43,485 nucleotides of DNA from Candidatus Brocadia sp. WS118 (lineage in GTDB: Bacteria > Planctomycetota > Brocadiia > Brocadiales > Brocadiaceae): contig PHFX01000014.1 of the NCBI GenBank assembly GCA_007618135.1, forward strand, positions 1-43,485, given 5' to 3'. A program made the translations under genes and the position numbers. The notes under the pieces were generated by a model. That model ran no database searches, was not told the origin of the DNA, and saw only the letters and a program-made list of their open reading frames with translations. Positions within the stretch are counted from its first letter, which is position 1. The number at the start of each line of letters is the position of its first letter. Of this stretch, positions 1 through 8,653 are shown piece by piece.

Positions 1-20
1 TTCTGAATCTTCTTTACCAT
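1..20 (-). CDS. 5' end of a gene leaving the left edge, possibly an IS transposase
   Basis: Reading the minus strand, a perfect Shine-Dalgarno AGGAGGTG is followed after a few bases by ATG and codons for M-V-K-K-I-Q before the sequence ends. The only visible protein is these six residues, so function cannot be read directly. Upstream on the same strand lie a TATAAT box and a TGGACACC sequence; IS3-type elements begin with TG, and a basic start such as MVKKIQ is common in their OrfA. The proposal of an IS transposase is therefore inference from the leader. The real product could be any protein. Confidence 0.4.
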
Positions 21-22
21 GA

Positions 23-54
23 ACACCTCCTAAAAAAATGAGGTGTCCATTATA
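23..54 (-). promoter_or_regulatory. -10 box and hairpin that would hide the ribosome binding site of the left-edge gene
   Basis: On the minus strand a TATAAT hexamer (54-49) precedes a perfect 7-bp inverted repeat, ACACCTC (46-40) with GAGGTGT (29-23), separated by a 10-base A/T-rich loop. The right arm is the Shine-Dalgarno of the gene starting at 20. A transcript begun at the local -10 box would start inside the left arm, whereas read-through RNA would form the full stem. No convincing -35 box is visible. Such fold-back inhibition is established for IS10 and IS50 transposase genes; applying it here is inference. Confidence 0.4.
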
Positions 55-93
55 AAGTTTCCTGTGGCTATTCGATTTTCAAAGATCGTTTAC

Positions 94-140
94 TGAACGA
101 TGTCCTGAACGTTATTTTTGTGAACGATGTCCTGAACGTT
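94..140. repeat. two 20-bp direct repeats, containing TGAACG four times
   Basis: The 20-mer beginning TGAACGATGTCC and ending TGAACGTT occurs at 94-113 and again, identical, at 121-140 (period 27). Each copy contains TGAACG twice, so the hexamer starts at 94, 106, 121 and 133, spacings 12, 15 and 12. Such an array can be an operator for a multimeric regulator, iterons, or a duplication left by a mobile element. It lies upstream of the left-edge minus-strand gene. Function unknown. Confidence 0.6.
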
Positions 141-803
141 GTCAATTAAGTAATAATCCTAAATTGCACAAATCAGGTACCAAAACAATGAAGTACCTTA
201 ATCTAGATGTTAAATATCCTAAATGGTTGAAATTATTGCTTCTTTAAATTAATTATTTTATTTATTAATTTATCTGAATGATGTGAAGCTGTTTAATTTT
301 TAGTCATATTAGTTAAAATCAACAAAAACATTCAGTAAATAAACATTAAGGCAAAACTTTCAATCTTTCTGGTCGTTGCTGTTAAACAAAAAAAACAATT
401 TATGAATTAATTATCAGCAATACCCGCTTTAGTGTAAATGGAAACCACTTAGAGGTTAGAGTTACACGGTTGACTGAAGTAACCCTCCAATATGCAGTTT
501 AAGTGAGTGTGGGAATTATTTAGAAGATCTTGAGGTGTAAGACATTAAGTAAAAATGCGTGCCAAAGTTATTTTGGTTTAATTGATATTGGCAATAATAT
601 TTCTCCCCCATCCTTTATCGGCTAATTATCTCTTCTTTGTTAAACTCTGATTCTTGATAGCCACCATAGAGCAGTACAAGGTATTTCGTTTAACTATGTT
701 TTTGATGGGGTTCCTTTCTAAATTAATCGGGAAGTTTCTAATTCAAGGAGCAATTTGTTCTATCGGACTGTTCAACAAGAGGAAATATTACCCCATATTT
801 TCC
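141..803. other. AT-rich gene-poor stretch
   Basis: No convincing gene. An open frame at 386-502 and a 68-codon plus-strand frame at 654-860 exist, but neither has a ribosome binding site, and the second runs into the 3' end of the opposing TPR gene. The stretch is very rich in A and T and may be a decayed insertion site between the possible IS at the left edge and the HTH/AAA/TPR module. I see no RNA gene in it. Confidence 0.5.
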
Positions 804-1736
804 TTAACAAAACAACTTGTTCCTTTGAATTTTTTTACCATTTTTTGCCAAGACATTTAAGAGTTTTTGCCCTTTCTTATTTTCCGGATTCATGGACATA
901 ACAAAATCGAGTCTCTGTGTAATCTCTTCTTTCTTGAAACCTTTTGGATTTAAACAATATCGAAAATACTGTATTCTGGCAAGATTCAAATGAATTTCTT
1001 CTTGAAAGGGATTGAGTGAAAGAGCTCGCTGGAAAGCAACGGTTGCTTCTTCGTAATTTTCTAAATCAAGATAAATAGAACCCAAATTATTCCATGCTTC
1101 AATGTTGTTTGGATTCAGTTCCAATATTTTTTTTAAAGAATAAATAGACTTTTGGTAATCACCAAGCTGAAGATAAAGATTCCCCACATTGAATAGAGCC
1201 TTCGTATAATCAGGCTCTCTTTCTAAAACACCTTTATATTCCTCCAATGCCTCATCAAACATATCGTGCAAATCGTAAAGAACCGCCAAATAAAAACGCG
1301 GAATAATGGCGTCCGGTTTTCGTTCAATAGCTTTTTTGTAATATGCGACTGCTCCATGATAGTTACCTTCCAGTTCTAAAATGTGAGCGATATTCATAAT
1401 CACTTCAATATTTTCCGGATTTAATTTTAATGCTTGTTCATACTTTTGTTTTGCACTGCCGAAGCGATTTATTCTTTCGTATATGTAGCCGAGGATATTA
1501 AATGCTTCTTGATTATTTGGTTCTAAATCGGTTACTTTCTGAAAATACGGCAGTGCTTCAACATAATTTTCATTCTTGAGACAAGTAAAACCAAGATTCG
1601 CATAAACATCTGAAATTTTGCTATTCTGTCTTTTGCTTTTCTCGTAAACCTTTATTATATAGTCTGAATTCGGTTTACTACGATTGTTTTGATATCTTTC
1701 TTTAAATCTTTTTTCAGCCAAAATTTTTCTGCCCAT
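804..1736 (-). CDS. TPR-repeat protein
   Basis: A 310-residue soluble protein made almost entirely of tetratricopeptide repeats from about residue 38 to 265. Successive 34-residue units carry the usual pattern, with small residues at positions 8 and 20 and a closing proline (LEPNN, LNPEN, LNPNN, LNPFQ). The first 35 residues and the last 40 are lysine-rich and outside the repeats. No signal peptide or membrane segment is visible, so it is probably a cytoplasmic scaffold. It starts 49 bases after the stop of the AAA ATPase gene on the same strand and is probably co-transcribed with it. No clear Shine-Dalgarno precedes the ATG. TPR proteins often accompany ExeA-type ATPases in secretion or assembly loci. 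The partner protein is not identifiable. Confidence 0.85.
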   Translation of the reverse strand: MGRKILAEKRFKERYQNNRSKPNSDYIIKVYEKSKRQNSKISDVYANLGFTCLKNENYVEALPYFQKVTDLEPNNQEAFNILGYIYERINRFGSAKQKYEQALKLNPENIEVIMNIAHILELEGNYHGAVAYYKKAIERKPDAIIPRFYLAVLYDLHDMFDEALEEYKGVLEREPDYTKALFNVGNLYLQLGDYQKSIYSLKKILELNPNNIEAWNNLGSIYLDLENYEEATVAFQRALSLNPFQEEIHLNLARIQYFRYCLNPKGFKKEEITQRLDFVMSMNPENKKGQKLLNVLAKNGKKIQRNKLFC

Positions 1737-1785
1737 GATAGCTTATTCTGGAGTTCAAAAAAAGGGTATATAGCACGAGAAACTT

Positions 1786-3147
1786 TTAGATTACACAATT
1801 TTCCTGGGTTATTCTGCTCAACACAAAATCTCTGATAGTACACCATACAGAAACCGGATCCGCTGAAGGGGATTTTATGAGTTGCGGATTTTCTTTAAGC
1901 GTTTGCGCCGCCACAACACCAGCTAATTTCATACGATTTTCTGCCGTAGAAATTTGAGCCTGCCGAATAACATGAGAGGGAAAATCTATCTTTACCAGAC
2001 ATTCTCCAATTTCTATTTCTGATGAGCTGTCTTGTATCCCAGAATTGTTTTCCGTAGGAATCGTTGCTAACTTTCTAGAGTCAAACTTTTCTGTAGCCGG
2101 TTTTATTTTTTCTCCACCATCTTTTAAATCCTCGATTATGTTGCTTTCTTCTTTAAAAGATACGGCCGGTTTCGTATGGTTATATTTCTCTGGAACTGAT
2201 ACAAGTTTTTCATTTCCCTGATCTATAAAACTAGCCTCTGAAATACATACGGGTTCTTCAATTACGTCTGAAAACATTCTCTCTTTAGAATTTTTCCTAG
2301 TTGTTCTTTTTGGAGTTCCAGGATTATGCATTTTCCGGAAACGTTCTCCAATCTGACGTACAACCTCCTCGTTAATTTCATTAAATTTATTTGTTTCTCC
2401 TGCTTTTAAAGACAACTTACAAATTTTATTGATAAGACGGGGGACTCCATGTTCTGAGTATTCCCATAGAAATTTAAAGGTATTTTCTTTAAAAATTTCC
2501 TTCGTCCCCCCCGCAAGTTTCAGCCTCGTCTCAACATAGGTCCTTACCAAATCCTCAGTTTGTAACTTATTGATCCTGTTATACGTTCCAATTCGCTGAA
2601 ACAGGTTGGTTAGTTTTGGATGCTCTAATCGACGAGCTAGTTCAACCTGACCTGCAAGAACCAGAGTAAATAAATTTCGACGGTCATCCTGCATATTAGT
2701 AAGAAGTCTCAGATTTTCAAGGTTCGCAGATGAAATTGCATTTGCTTCATCAATAAATATGAGGACTTTTTTCCCCTCATCAATCGTCTCAAATAAAAGC
2801 TTATTAAAGATTTCTAACAAATCAACTTTTCTCTTTTCTTCACATTGCTTTCCTGTTAGTTGACCAATAATTTCTCTCATAATCTGAACAAAGGTTGTGC
2901 TCGGATTAGTAATCAGTGCAATTTTATATTTCCCTTGTTGTAAGGAATCAATAATGATTCTTATAGACATGGTCTTGCCCAAACCCACATCTCCTATTAT
3001 AACAGCAACACAGTCTTCGCCTTCTTCTACGGCAAATAAGGTTTCAGCAATAGCACTCTCCATAGAAGTATGACATTCCGCGTACATTGTTGGATCAGGT
3101 ACATTGTCAAATGGCGGTTTTGAAAGTCCCCAATATTCATAATACAT
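1786..3147 (-). CDS. ExeA/GspA-type AAA ATPase
   Basis: A 453-residue protein whose first 270 residues are an AAA ATPase of the ExeA/GspA (AAA_22) type. It opens with MYYEYWGLSKPPFDNVPDP, the typical ExeA start. Walker A is GDVGLGKT at 51-58, Walker B VLIFIDEA at 127-134, and LVLAGQ near 161-166 fits sensor 1. Residues 275-453 are a low-complexity charged linker and an unrecognised tail; the peptidoglycan-binding and membrane segments of full-length ExeA are absent. Family members use ATP to assemble secretion or pilus machinery or act as MuB/TniB-like DNA-bound ATPases. A strong AGGAGGT lies 8 bases before the ATG. The gene follows the HTH gene at 3183-3662 with a 35-base gap and precedes the TPR gene, giving a three-gene operon. 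Confidence 0.85.
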   Translation of the reverse strand: MYYEYWGLSKPPFDNVPDPTMYAECHTSMESAIAETLFAVEEGEDCVAVIIGDVGLGKTMSIRIIIDSLQQGKYKIALITNPSTTFVQIMREIIGQLTGKQCEEKRKVDLLEIFNKLLFETIDEGKKVLIFIDEANAISSANLENLRLLTNMQDDRRNLFTLVLAGQVELARRLEHPKLTNLFQRIGTYNRINKLQTEDLVRTYVETRLKLAGGTKEIFKENTFKFLWEYSEHGVPRLINKICKLSLKAGETNKFNEINEEVVRQIGERFRKMHNPGTPKRTTRKNSKERMFSDVIEEPVCISEASFIDQGNEKLVSVPEKYNHTKPAVSFKEESNIIEDLKDGGEKIKPATEKFDSRKLATIPTENNSGIQDSSSEIEIGECLVKIDFPSHVIRQAQISTAENRMKLAGVVAAQTLKENPQLIKSPSADPVSVWCTIRDFVLSRITQENCVI

Positions 3148-3182
3148 AAAACACTACCTCCTTCAAAATACAGGCTTATACA

Positions 3183-3662
3183 TCATACCCAACAGTCTTT
3201 CTTTTCCGTGAGATACTCAAGGATGTCTTTCAATGAAAAACGCCTCAGCCTGCCCATTTTATAACTTCTAATCTCTTTTTCTTTTACAAGCTTCATCAAG
3301 AAGCTTTTGCTGACTTGTAGCATTTGACATACATGCTCCGTCTTAAGCATTTTTTCTATATCTACTTTGTCAAAACAAAATTTGAAGACAATGTGACCAT
3401 CTTCAGAATGTTGCATATCTAAACGAAAGCCACTTGATGTACTATCCAGCAAAGACTTGATATGATCGTTTGATTGGACAAACGCGCACTGTTCAGACGT
3501 CAAATTAAATGAAAGGACATAATCACTATCGACGGGCAAGCTTTCGAATAAAGGTTCTTTTTCTCTGAACATATTACCGTTATCCAACAAATCATGGGCG
3601 GTCTCTTTTCCCACTTCTTGAATACTCTTTTTTCTTCTATTTACAATACATAACTTTTCCAT
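3183..3662 (-). CDS. excisionase-type helix-turn-helix protein
   Basis: A 159-residue protein. The C-terminal 50 residues (about 107-155) form a MerR/excisionase-type winged helix: LKTEHVCQMLQVSKSFLMKL followed by KEKEIRSYKMGRLRRFSLKD, matching the helix-turn-helix plus wing of the 'DNA binding domain, excisionase family'. Residues 1-105 are an unrecognised domain. It is the first gene of the HTH/AAA/TPR unit, so it could autoregulate the operon or act as a DNA adaptor for the ATPase. The 270 bases upstream are AT-rich; a weak TTGAGA with an AT-rich -10 region can be drawn there but not with confidence. Target DNA is unknown. Confidence 0.8.
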   Translation of the reverse strand: MEKLCIVNRRKKSIQEVGKETAHDLLDNGNMFREKEPLFESLPVDSDYVLSFNLTSEQCAFVQSNDHIKSLLDSTSSGFRLDMQHSEDGHIVFKFCFDKVDIEKMLKTEHVCQMLQVSKSFLMKLVKEKEIRSYKMGRLRRFSLKDILEYLTEKKDCWV

Positions 3663-3932
3663 AATTATTCCAATCCGTATATTTCAAATTATTTACACCG
3701 GTTTTATGTCTCAACCACACAATTGTTTACCTTTTTTAAATTCATTGATTTATCTTTTCGTAGTATTATCGATTAATAAGCATACCCACTTTTGTGTCTT
3801 TGTTTTTCCTAAAAAATATATTTTTCCATTTTCAAATTTATCGGAATAAATGTAAAAGAGTTTAGAATATTTATATTATTTTCTCATTACTTTGTTCAAG
3901 ATTTTCGGGCATTTAAGATATTTTTGTGATTA

Positions 3933-4871
3933 TTATTTATTCTTTTGGGTCAAAAAATATTTAAGCCATTGTTCAGAAAGTCCCGCTGTATCATTTTCTG
4001 TACTGGCATGAATCCAGTGAATGTTTGTAAAACTTCGGAACCATGTCATCTGCCTTTTTGCAAATCTGCGAGTCCTTTGTTTAATTTCACGAGAAACTTC
4101 TGAAAAGGTATACTTCCCATTAAAAAAATCAATAATTTCTTTATAGCCAAGCGCCTGAGAAGCTTGTCTGCTTAATCCTAATGGATTATTTATCAATCTT
4201 CCGACTTCCTCAACCAGCCCCCGCGCAAACATGCGATCCACACGTGTTTCTAAACGCTTATATAGCGCTTCACGATTATGCTCAATTGCAACGATCGTAC
4301 AATCGTATTTCGGATTTTTATGGCCAAACTGCATTTGTAATGATGAGATACGCCGATGTGTCGCTTTAAAAACCTCGAGTGCCCTGATGATCCTCTTTTG
4401 ATCATTCATATGTAGTTTCCTGGCAGTTTCAGGATCTATTTCACTAAGCATGTTATATAAGTACTGCGGACCTTTTTCCCTGGCGATGGCCTTTAAGGAA
4501 TTGCGATATCCCCAATCTGCCGGAGGGCCTTCAAATAAGCCTTCCATAATAGCTTTTAAATAAAGAGCCGTTCCACCCACAACAATGAATTGCCTGCCTT
4601 GTTGATAAAGACTTTGGGTAACAGCATCAAAATCTTTCACATACCGCCCCACGCTGTATTCCTCCCACGGATCAACAATATCAATCAAATGATGTGGAAT
4701 TTTATCTCTTGCCTCAAGAGAAGGTTTTTCTGTGCCGATGTCCATACCACGATATACCAGCATAGAATCAGCTGAGATTATCTCAACATCGATAGTGTTA
4801 GCAATTTTTAAGCCAATATCTGTCTTTCCACTTGCCGTGGGACCTGTCAGTATCCAAAGGGGTAGGGACAT
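3933..4871 (-). CDS. miaA: tRNA dimethylallyltransferase
   Basis: MiaA transfers a dimethylallyl group from dimethylallyl diphosphate to N6 of adenosine 37 in tRNAs reading UNN codons; it acts in the cytoplasm. The P-loop GPTASGKT lies at 10-17, followed by the family motifs SADSMLVYRGMDIGTEKP and PHHLIDIVDPWEEYSVGRY, and a C-terminal part with RQASQALGYKE and RRFAKRQMTWFR. At 312 residues it has full family length and no damage. It is on the same strand as comEC, 130 bases downstream of that gene's stop, so co-transcription is possible but not compelled. The ribosome binding site is weak. Confidence 0.97.
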   Translation of the reverse strand: MSLPLWILTGPTASGKTDIGLKIANTIDVEIISADSMLVYRGMDIGTEKPSLEARDKIPHHLIDIVDPWEEYSVGRYVKDFDAVTQSLYQQGRQFIVVGGTALYLKAIMEGLFEGPPADWGYRNSLKAIAREKGPQYLYNMLSEIDPETARKLHMNDQKRIIRALEVFKATHRRISSLQMQFGHKNPKYDCTIVAIEHNREALYKRLETRVDRMFARGLVEEVGRLINNPLGLSRQASQALGYKEIIDFFNGKYTFSEVSREIKQRTRRFAKRQMTWFRSFTNIHWIHASTENDTAGLSEQWLKYFLTQKNK

Positions 4872-5001
4872 GTTGGCATACCTTAAAAATAACGTTCAAA
4901 ATGTTTCCGTCTCTGCCTTGAATGTACAAAAATCAATAAATTTGATTATATAATATGATTTAAAATAAGCAAAACAAACTCATCAGGTGACAGTAATTAT
5001 T

Positions 5002-7509
5002 TTAAAGCTTATTTAAAAAAGTAGAACTTGTTATCCCATTTTCATCAATGAGGAGTGTTATCGCCCCTTCCAGATGCGTTTGCAAAACAGTGGTACGGTG
5101 TTTTTTCAGGATATTGAGTGTCTCGCCGGCGACGGTACTATCACTTGAGTTTATGAAGGCGTATGCGGGTTGTACGGCATTGATAAACATTTCCAAGTTT
5201 CGGATGAATGAACCATGATGCGGCACTTGAATGATATCAGACCTGATTTCTGAAGCCTTTGACAAGAGTAATTCGATTCCCTTCTCCTCAATATCTGAAC
5301 ATAAAAGGACGGAATATCCGAGATATTCAATTTTTATGACACAGGAATTGTCATTTATGGTAGTAATGTCAGAAGCAAACGGCAGGGGATTTAATATCTT
5401 TACGGTAGCAGGTTCAAACCCTGTTAACATCTTTCCATAAAAAAGCGGTTCCGTGCGGACGTTGTTTTTTATAAGGGATGAGAGTATTTCCTGTCCCCCT
5501 TGTGAACCAAACAAATGATGTTGTGAGTAAACAGATTTTACCTGAAATCTCTCAATGAGAGATGACAAACCATTCACGTGGTCTTCATGTTCATGCGATA
5601 GAATTACCAGATCGATCTTCTTAACATGCCGACTCCATAAAAAGGGGGCAACAATATATCTTCCTGCATCATAATTTTGCCATGAGCCCGCATCGTACAA
5701 AATATTTTTTCCGTTAGGAAATTGAATGAAGAGAGCACTCCCATGTCCCACATCCAAGCATGTGATTGTAAAAGAACGGCTTGAAAATTTACGGATACCG
5801 GGAAAAATCAAAATATTAGCGCTCAACAGGCTAAATATTACCATTTGAGCAAGATTTATGGACAAATATTTCCGACAGAGAAGAAGGATGAGGAACAAGT
5901 AATATGCAACAATTTCTGCTGGTGAAGGTCTGCTGACATAGAAATACGAATAAGGCAAAGATGCAAGATTTGAAACCAGAGATTCCAGTACAACATTTGT
6001 AATGGATGCCAACCATGCAGAAACAATAGCTAAAGCGGGAAATGCCATTCCAAGGGTTAACAAGACAATGCCACAAACGATAATCACCCAAAACAGGGGA
6101 AATACAAGGATATTTATTATAGAAACAAAAGGAGTGAAAAGATGAAAATAATAAGCCGTGACAGGCAAGGTTGATACCCATGCAGCCAGGGATATACAGA
6201 GAGATTTCCGCAGATATTTTTTTAAGAAAAACAACCGTCCCCGTTCGGCCTTTACTTGTAGTTTTTCAACAAATAGGGCTGTTTTAAACAGAGCCTTTTC
6301 AATCTTAACCGATCCATAGACAATTCCCATCGTCGCCAGCACTGATAATTGAAACCCGATGTTAAAAAGATCCGCGGGGTTTCTGACAAGGATAAAGAAA
6401 ATGGCGGTAAAAATCCCACTCGTAATATCCCACTGCCGCCGCACTAAAAAACTACAGAAAAAAACAAACGCCATAATGCTTGCGCGAAGTACCGGCGGGT
6501 TAAGTCCTGTTAACAAAGTATAGAAAATAACCGCAACCAGGATAATAATCGTTGACAAAATTTGATTTATTCCTAAGAAACGCAACGGCGCAAGTACGGT
6601 AAAGACCACAATTCCCACATTAAAACCACTTACGGCAACAAAATGGATGATACCCGTTTTCATAAAATTATCGATCGTTTCGCTGGAAAGATCGACCCTG
6701 TTGCCCAGTAATACACTACTGATCAACGGGGCACTGTTGCTAAACGTATGCATATAAATGGTATTATTTAATGTATTCGATAAGGCATATATGAAGCGAT
6801 ATATCCCGTTAGCATCATCACGGCCTTTCGTTGTTATATTATTTGTGTTTACTATGGTTATTAAACCACGAACTGAGGGCATTTGTCTTTGCAAATAGCT
6901 TTTATAGTCAAATTCGCACGGATTGGCAGGAGGTTTTGGAAGGAATGCATAACCGAACAGTACCACCCTTTGTCCGTAACCCAATTTTCTTAAAAGAGAA
7001 ATATCCTTATTTACTTCCCCATATTCCTCTTTTGATGGGTACAAATTTACTTTCATGTTTCCGTTTACTTCTTTCCAGCCTGATGCCGTTTCTACTGCTT
7101 TGGCACGGACGGTAAATGATATCTTGTAATGGGTTTTTGAGAGAATTTGTCCCGATTTCACCGAAACTTCACGCCTGTTCTGAGTAGTTTCATCCCATAT
7201 AACAGGTGGATTGATAATTGTTCCGGATATACGGAGGAGAGATTTTTGCGTAGTGAGAATATATTCAATATGATTTACTGGAAGAATATCTGTCCTTGAA
7301 TCGTAATATGCTATTGATGCTATCAGAAAAAAGATTGCCAGACACGGGAGGGAAAATGTACTGCATTTATGAATAGAGAAGGCTATAAAGCAGAACACCC
7401 ATGTTAAAAGACCAACCCCAATGGTAAAATACATGGGAATCTTTGTGCATGACCCTACATAGATGCCACATATAAGCAATAGAGTTATAAGAACAATAGG
7501 CCGTCGCAT
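5002..7509 (-). CDS. comEC: ComEC/Rec2 DNA-uptake channel protein
   Basis: An 835-residue inner-membrane protein with full ComEC architecture. Two N-terminal membrane helices are followed by a DUF4131-type soluble region, then the competence domain with many membrane helices from about residue 260 (LISSVLLGNRVDLSSETIDN, then HFVAVSGFNVGIVV). The C-terminal third is a metallo-beta-lactamase domain: LDVGHGSALFIQFPNGK, the metal motif HEHEDH at 639-644, and VPHHGS further on. ComEC carries single-stranded DNA across the inner membrane during natural transformation; the C-terminal domain may be the nuclease. No other competence genes are nearby. AAGGA stands just before the ATG. Confidence 0.95.
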   Translation of the reverse strand: MRRPIVLITLLLICGIYVGSCTKIPMYFTIGVGLLTWVFCFIAFSIHKCSTFSLPCLAIFFLIASIAYYDSRTDILPVNHIEYILTTQKSLLRISGTIINPPVIWDETTQNRREVSVKSGQILSKTHYKISFTVRAKAVETASGWKEVNGNMKVNLYPSKEEYGEVNKDISLLRKLGYGQRVVLFGYAFLPKPPANPCEFDYKSYLQRQMPSVRGLITIVNTNNITTKGRDDANGIYRFIYALSNTLNNTIYMHTFSNSAPLISSVLLGNRVDLSSETIDNFMKTGIIHFVAVSGFNVGIVVFTVLAPLRFLGINQILSTIIILVAVIFYTLLTGLNPPVLRASIMAFVFFCSFLVRRQWDITSGIFTAIFFILVRNPADLFNIGFQLSVLATMGIVYGSVKIEKALFKTALFVEKLQVKAERGRLFFLKKYLRKSLCISLAAWVSTLPVTAYYFHLFTPFVSIINILVFPLFWVIIVCGIVLLTLGMAFPALAIVSAWLASITNVVLESLVSNLASLPYSYFYVSRPSPAEIVAYYLFLILLLCRKYLSINLAQMVIFSLLSANILIFPGIRKFSSRSFTITCLDVGHGSALFIQFPNGKNILYDAGSWQNYDAGRYIVAPFLWSRHVKKIDLVILSHEHEDHVNGLSSLIERFQVKSVYSQHHLFGSQGGQEILSSLIKNNVRTEPLFYGKMLTGFEPATVKILNPLPFASDITTINDNSCVIKIEYLGYSVLLCSDIEEKGIELLLSKASEIRSDIIQVPHHGSFIRNLEMFINAVQPAYAFINSSDSTVAGETLNILKKHRTTVLQTHLEGAITLLIDENGITSSTFLNKL

Positions 7510-7684
7510 AATTCCTTATTTTACGTATTTGTAATATCGATAGCAATCCTTGACACCATAAACTGCAGAAAATGCTCTCATCGAAAAAAAGAAATCTTGT
7601 AAAACAGCGAACTGTGTTCCAATTCATAACGAACGTCAAGCTTGTATTTAACATTACAACTTTGACAGCTTTAATTCCTTAGTA

Positions 7685-7713
7685 TTGTAATAAGTCGTCT
7701 GAAATATTATAAT
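7685..7713 (+). promoter_or_regulatory. sigma70-type promoter for the coaB-like gene
   Basis: TTGTAA (7685-7690), 17-base spacer, TATAAT (7708-7713). The predicted start lies near 7720, giving a leader of about 65 bases before the ATG at 7785, where GAAAGG provides the ribosome binding site. It lies in the 275-base divergent gap with comEC. Confidence 0.55.
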
Positions 7714-7784
7714 TTGCTGCAGTAAAATGAAGTACGGGATTTCTTACCGGTTCAATTCATAATCTTTCCAGAAAGGTCGTAAAT

Positions 7785-8480
7785 ATGGGGTGTTTGGAAG
7801 GGGTACATGTCATGATAACCTCAGGGCCAATGAGAGGTTATATAGACGCCGTAAGGTACATTAGCAATACATCGACCGGGAAATTAGGGACCATGATTGC
7901 AACCGAACTTCTGAAAAGCGGTGCTTGTGTAACGTTCATTTATGGGGCAGGCAGTAGCATTCCGGATAGTACTTTCTTAGATAACGATTGTGCCCGTCGG
8001 CTGATGCTTATTGAAATAGAAACGATAGACGACCTGGTAAACACGATTCAGGGAAAACTGAAAGACAATTCATTCGATGTGATTGTACATGCTATGGCAG
8101 TGCTCGACTACACTCCGGAGGCGCGTAGTCAAGGCAAGATACCTTCGAGTAAAGACAAACTGGTCGTGACCTTTGTAAAGACCCCCAAGGTTATAAAATT
8201 GATAAGGAGGTTATGGCCACATGCCTTTTTCATAGGGTTCAAACTAGAAGCGGGATTATCACGAGATGCTCTTATCGAAAGGACATATGCATCTCTTATA
8301 GAAAATGGGGCAGATCTCGTTGTCGCCAATAATCAGGATGAGATTGCGGGAAATAAACACCAGGCTTATCTGGTAAATTCACAGAAGAACATTGAATCTT
8401 GCTGTGAAACCAAACAAGACATAGCAAAAGCCCTGGTAACGGTACTTTCAAAATACCCGAAGCTGGGAAAAGCAGAATGA
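7785..8480 (+). CDS. stand-alone CoaB-like (phosphopantothenoylcysteine synthetase-type) protein
   Basis: A 231-residue protein matching the CoaB half of bifunctional CoaBC (DNA/pantothenate metabolism flavoprotein C-terminal family). CoaB ligates cysteine to 4'-phosphopantothenate using CTP. The start MITSGPMRGYIDAVRYISN and NTSTGKLG correspond to the canonical PTREPIDPVRFISN-SSGKMG nucleotide-binding region, and GFKLEAG and DLVVANN match later family motifs. Differences: the PTREP stretch is replaced by PMRGY, and the canonical KIKK loop reads KIPSSKDK. No CoaC domain is attached or nearby. It may be a true CoaB working with a distant CoaC, or a divergent homologue. The gene has its own promoter and ends in an ATGA overlap with a small ORF. 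Confidence 0.8.
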   Translation: MGCLEGVHVMITSGPMRGYIDAVRYISNTSTGKLGTMIATELLKSGACVTFIYGAGSSIPDSTFLDNDCARRLMLIEIETIDDLVNTIQGKLKDNSFDVIVHAMAVLDYTPEARSQGKIPSSKDKLVVTFVKTPKVIKLIRRLWPHAFFIGFKLEAGLSRDALIERTYASLIENGADLVVANNQDEIAGNKHQAYLVNSQKNIESCCETKQDIAKALVTVLSKYPKLGKAE

Positions 8481-8653
8481 AAAGGTCTCTCCGGATATAT
8501 GCGCCAGAACAGGTAGCTCAGTCCAACGAAAAAAGTCCTTCCGGGTTAGGGGCAGATCACGCGGTACCGCAAGGGGTGCAGGGTCATGATATCCTTATCA
8601 AGCAGATGAAACTCGGCAGTAATTTTATTACAGAATCACCCTTTCCACTTTAA
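8477..8653 (+). CDS. possible small protein coupled to the coaB-like gene
   Basis: A 58-residue ORF whose ATG shares the sequence ATGA with the stop of the CoaB-like gene, the classic arrangement for translational coupling. The product starts MKRSLRIYAPEQVAQ, is hydrophilic, has no cysteine, signal peptide or membrane segment, and matches no family I know. Its last 18 bases overlap the 3' end of the opposing adenylate cyclase gene. It has no Shine-Dalgarno of its own, so it may be chance. The frame is open throughout and ends in TAA. Confidence 0.35.
   Translation: MKRSLRIYAPEQVAQSNEKSPSGLGADHAVPQGVQGHDILIKQMKLGSNFITESPFPL

Noticed and set aside
94-140. Start of a CRISPR array
   Set aside because: Only two copies with a 7-base spacer, far shorter than CRISPR spacers, and no cas genes.
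386-502. Open frame ending in TLQYAV before a TAA
   Set aside because: It has no start codon context or family resemblance; probably chance in AT-rich DNA.
654-860. 68-codon plus-strand ORF in the left AT-rich stretch
   Set aside because: It runs into the 3' end of the convincing minus-strand TPR gene, has no ribosome binding site and shows no recognisable protein pattern.
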